Source: an uncultured Bacteroidales bacterium (lineage in GTDB: Bacteria; Bacteroidota; Bacteroidia; Bacteroidales; FEN-979). Taken from it: DNA of 34,506 nucleotides. How positions within the stretch are numbered: the first letter of the stretch is position 1; the number at the start of each line of letters is the position of its first letter. Under the pieces are notes generated by a model. The model saw only the letters and a list, made by a program, of their open reading frames with translations. It was not told the origin of the DNA and searched no databases. The position numbers and the translations under genes were made by a program. The stretch lies in the NCBI GenBank assembly GCA_903925275.1, contig CAIYES010000208.1, positions 1-34,506 on the forward strand. Reading direction: 5' to 3'. Of the stretch, positions 32,083-34,506 are shown piece after piece.

Positions 32083-34506
32083 GAAAGAAAAGAATAACGA
32101 AACGAATATTCCGAATTTAGGAACATTCAGATTGCCGGTATCATGCAGGTGGCTCATTCGCCAAATTGCATCGACCCTGATAATTTTAAAAATATTTTCG
32201 ATCCCTGCCCCGGCTTCCCAGTAAGGTTGTCCGGCAAATGACCTCAGGTTTCCCGGAAATTGCGAATATTGTTGATTTTGCCGGCTTAAGGTTCCATACA
32301 CACAATTGATATGACCTACCTCCCTCCATTTCAGTTTTCGGAACAACGGAATTTTATTGAATAGCAATCCCTGGAAATGGTGTGTATAGGAGGCACTGAT
32401 CCAGGTGTCACTTACGAATTCGTAATAATTCATCAGGTTCGATGAGTTGTCATCATAAAAAAAGCTTTGATTGCCATCGTGGATTTTCAAAAGCGGGTAG
32501 GGTAGAGTTCCCCAGATCTTTCCTGCATCGATGATGTACTTTGACCATCCGATGGTTGCAAAATTAAACCATTGGGAAACATTCAAGGCCAGCTTGTGAT
32601 ATTCATAATCACTTTTAAAAACACGGGGAATGCCATAAGCATAGCTCAACTGGATAATCGGGTATACCGAACTGATCGTAACTCTTGAAAATTCAGCAGC
32701 AACAAACCGTTCACGAAATGAAAGCCTCAGGTCTAATTGTACCACAGAGGTGTAAATGGAATTCATATACACCGGGTCGCTCCCCTGATTGGGATAGACA
32801 ATGAATTCTGTTGATCCCAATGGAAATAATTCGCGATGAATCAGATGGATCCTGTTGATAAAGCCGGTATACCATTCATGTTCATAGGCAATCCTGTAAT
32901 CACGAATCCAGGTAAGTTTGTTGTTGGGGCCCCGGTGGAAAAGGGATGAAAGAATGTTGTCGGTCGAAAAGGCAGTAGGGCTTGACCCGAGCTGCTCAAC
33001 ATCATTTTTATAGCCAGCGGTAAGATCACGTCGTGGATTTTTGCTGAACATGTAGATAAGGTCGAGGCCATATTTGAATTTCCGGTCAAAAATCCCATAA
33101 GCCGCATAAGCCTCTAATTGGATTTTTGTGCTGAACGAATTAGCTGTACGAATGCCAAGGCGAAAACGGGGACCTTCCAGACCGTTATAACTGAAAAGCT
33201 TGAAATAGGGGCCAAGTTCGAACTTTCCCCAGCACAGATATCCAGTAAAAACGCCATATACAATGTCGGTGTACGTCCTGAAAACTGGTATTGACTTTAC
33301 CGAATCGATCATGATGTAAATGCCCTTTTCTTTCTCACTTAGTTTTTCGGGCCGCACATCATCCCAGAATGCCTTTGGTTTGTTGCTGGCAGCAGGATCC
33401 ATGAATACATCTGTCGGCAAGCGGAAAAACCTTTTATTTTCAGGGATATCAAATTGAAAATTACGGTATATCGTAGTCCGGTGACCATAAAAGCCTATTG
33501 TTTTTTTTGAATCATCCAAAATATTGAAATCGGCATTTAATTTATCCTGCGTCAGCATCCAGAACAGGTTTTTGGTCCACTCAAATTCCTGTATCACCTC
33601 CAGGTCGTTGATGAAATTGACATTGGCATCATTGGCGATACGCATCTGAAATTGTTTGACTGCGAACGATGTATCATTGATCCAAAGGTTTCCCGTGAAG
33701 GTCAGTTCCTGCTTCCGGCGAGGTTTAAACATGATGTGGTAGCACCACTTATTGCCTATAAAAGCACTGTCGACAAGATAAAACTTGTAATAATCAATGG
33801 CAAAATCGGCAACAGGGCTTACAAAGTTCTGTTCAAACAGGGGGATGAAATTTTTATAGATATCCACCTGTTCTGATAAATTGCCAAGAAATTGCGAGAC
33901 ACTTGGGTTTTTAAAACCAGAGATCGAGGAGGCAGTAATGATCTCTTTTCTTGTCCGGGGCGATTTTCGAAAATAGATATCCGACATGGTTTCGGTAAGA
34001 AAAACCGGCAGATAGGATTTTCCATTCAGCGTAGAAGTATCAAGATAGTTCCAGACAAAATCAAAGTGGTTGAAAATTTTACGGTTTTTGAACCGGTCGC
34101 TGATGTTGTTGGCATCAAGCTCGATTTTTGTATAGGCTTCATACTGATATGCCTGAAAAGACTGAAGGGTATTCTTCTCCTTGTTCCTGATCACATTTTT
34201 AATCAAAACCTCTGCCGGATTCCCCTGGTAGGTGATGGTAACTTCCGGGAGGTTGAGATTTTGCGGGTTAAGTTCAAAGTCGATGGTTTGAAACTGGTTG
34301 TATAGAATTTTTTTGGTACTTCTGTTGTATCCGATGAGGAATGCCGATAAGGAATCACTTTTTTGTTTGAATTCCAATGAATAATTCCCATCAAAATCGG
34401 TGAGTGTCCCGATGGTAGTGCCCGGAATTACAATGTTTACAAAGGGGATGGCCATCTTGGATTGACCATCGCGGACAGAACCCATTATTTTTGTAACCTG
34501 GGTGAA
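32080..34506 (-). CDS. DUF5686 / carboxypeptidase-regulatory-like outer-membrane protein, 5' truncated
   Basis: The reading frame runs off the window edge, so the N-terminus (signal peptide) is missing. It continues above the first internal Met (34485) as [14 protein letters not shown], so 808 residues are visible. The first about 85 visible residues form a carboxypeptidase-D regulatory-like beta-sandwich, with [29 protein letters not shown]5686 region follows, and the C-terminal about 400 residues form a predicted beta barrel ending in the strand [11 protein letters not shown], with the terminal Phe expected for BAM substrates. These proteins are surface or outer-membrane proteins of Bacteroidota with unknown function. 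lptB is 40 bases downstream. Confidence 0.87.
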   Translation of the reverse strand, partial: FTQVTKIMGSVRDGQSKMAIPFVNIVIPGTTIGTLTDFDGNYSLEFKQKSDSLSAFLIGYNRSTKKILYNQFQTIDFELNPQNLNLPEVTITYQGNPAEVLIKNVIRNKEKNTLQSFQAYQYEAYTKIELDANNISDRFKNRKIFNHFDFVWNYLDTSTLNGKSYLPVFLTETMSDIYFRKSPRTRKEIITASSISGFKNPSVSQFLGNLSEQVDIYKNFIPLFEQNFVSPVADFAIDYYKFYLVDSAFIGNKWCYHIMFKPRRKQELTFTGNLWINDTSFAVKQFQMRIANDANVNFINDLEVIQEFEWTKNLFWMLTQDKLNADFNILDDSKKTIGFYGHRTTIYRNFQFDIPENKRFFRLPTDVFMDPAASNKPKAFWDDVRPEKLSEKEKGIYIMIDSVKSIPVFRTYTDIVYGVFTGYLCWGKFELGPYFKLFSYNGLEGPRFRLGIRTANSFSTKIQLEAYAAYGIFDRKFKYGLDLIYMFSKNPRRDLTAGYKNDVEQLGSSPTAFSTDNILSSLFHRGPNNKLTWIRDYRIAYEHEWYTGFINRIHLIHRELFPLGSTEFIVYPNQGSDPVYMNSIYTSVVQLDLRLSFRERFVAAEFSRVTISSVYPIIQLSYAYGIPRVFKSDYEYHKLALNVSQWFNFATIGWSKYIIDAGKIWGTLPYPLLKIHDGNQSFFYDDNSSNLMNYYEFVSDTWISASYTHHFQGLLFNKIPLFRKLKWREVGHINCVYGTLSRQNQQYSQFPGNLRSFAGQPYWEAGAGIENIFKIIRVDAIWRMSHLHDTGNLNVPKFGIFVSLFFSF

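Noticed and set aside
32040-32126. 29-residue N-terminal extension of lptB
   Set aside because: It overlaps the end of the DUF5686 gene; [12 protein letters not shown] at 32039 matches the LptB family start.

Overview
The window looks like a chromosomal segment of a member of the Bacteroidota (Bacteroidales/Marinilabiliales-like; genus not determinable by eye). The evidence is a TonB with the N-terminal LEDLAFEGRNKAYGAYDLRR signature, a type IX secretion (T9SS) C-terminal sorting domain on a secreted C10 protease, a DUF5686/carboxypeptidase-regulatory-like outer-membrane protein, PspC/LiaF-like membrane proteins, absence of strong Shine-Dalgarno sites, and several promoters of the Bacteroidota form TTG/TTTG-N19-21-TAnnTTTG. 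No rRNA, tRNA, CRISPR array, phage or insertion sequence was recognised.

Layout. 1-1.5 kb (+): the 3' end of der (GTPase), an S4-domain RNA-binding protein and a TonB-family protein, closed by a bidirectional terminator. 1.6-4.9 kb (-): a secreted Cys/Lys-rich small protein, a soluble hybrid PAS histidine kinase, and dtd. 5.2-10.3 kb (+): pdxJ, an M19 dipeptidase, an unknown membrane-anchored protein, an adenosine-deaminase-family enzyme and a lipoprotein ABC-type solute-binding protein. 10.4-14.3 kb (-): a compact cluster kamA-like lysine 2,3-aminomutase, two different ATP-grasp (D-Ala-D-Ala ligase-like) enzymes, and a GNAT acetyltransferase. 14.5-20.3 kb: an alpha/beta hydrolase (+), a LiaF-like and a PspC protein and TatC (-), a Lys-tailed coiled-coil protein and the T9SS C10 protease (+). 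20.5-27.0 kb (-): a nine-gene sulfur-relay locus. 27.2-30.2 kb (-): tatA, queA, a beta-barrel protein. 30.5-34.5 kb: pssA (+), then lptB and a partial DUF5686 gene (-).

The most interesting region is 20.5-27.0 kb. In transcription order it encodes a one-cysteine DsrC/TusE homologue, a DsrE2-like protein, a class V aminotransferase (desulfurase-like), an unrecognised five-cysteine small protein, a two-cysteine DsrC, a NarI/DsrM/TmcC-like membrane cytochrome, a DsrK/TmcB/HdrD-like iron-sulfur protein, a second cysteine-desulfurase-family enzyme, and a DUF2892 membrane protein. There is no dsrAB, aprAB or sat in the window. My reading (inference) is a route that takes sulfur from cysteine, or another persulfide donor, through DsrE2 to DsrC and couples the DsrC redox state to the menaquinone pool through a minimal DsrMK-like pair, independent of dissimilatory sulfite reduction.

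The second candidate system is the kamA/ATP-grasp/ATP-grasp/GNAT cluster. KamA keeps both aspartates used for lysine recognition, yet no beta-lysine fermentation genes are present, so beta-lysine may be ligated into a small peptide-like product and possibly acetylated (inference).

Dispersed non-coding repeats also occur. Three copies share GGTTAATTCC at one end and GCGGCGAGGAGATTCAT at the other, and two G/C-rich palindromes belong to a second family; one of the palindromes abuts a copy of the first repeat.
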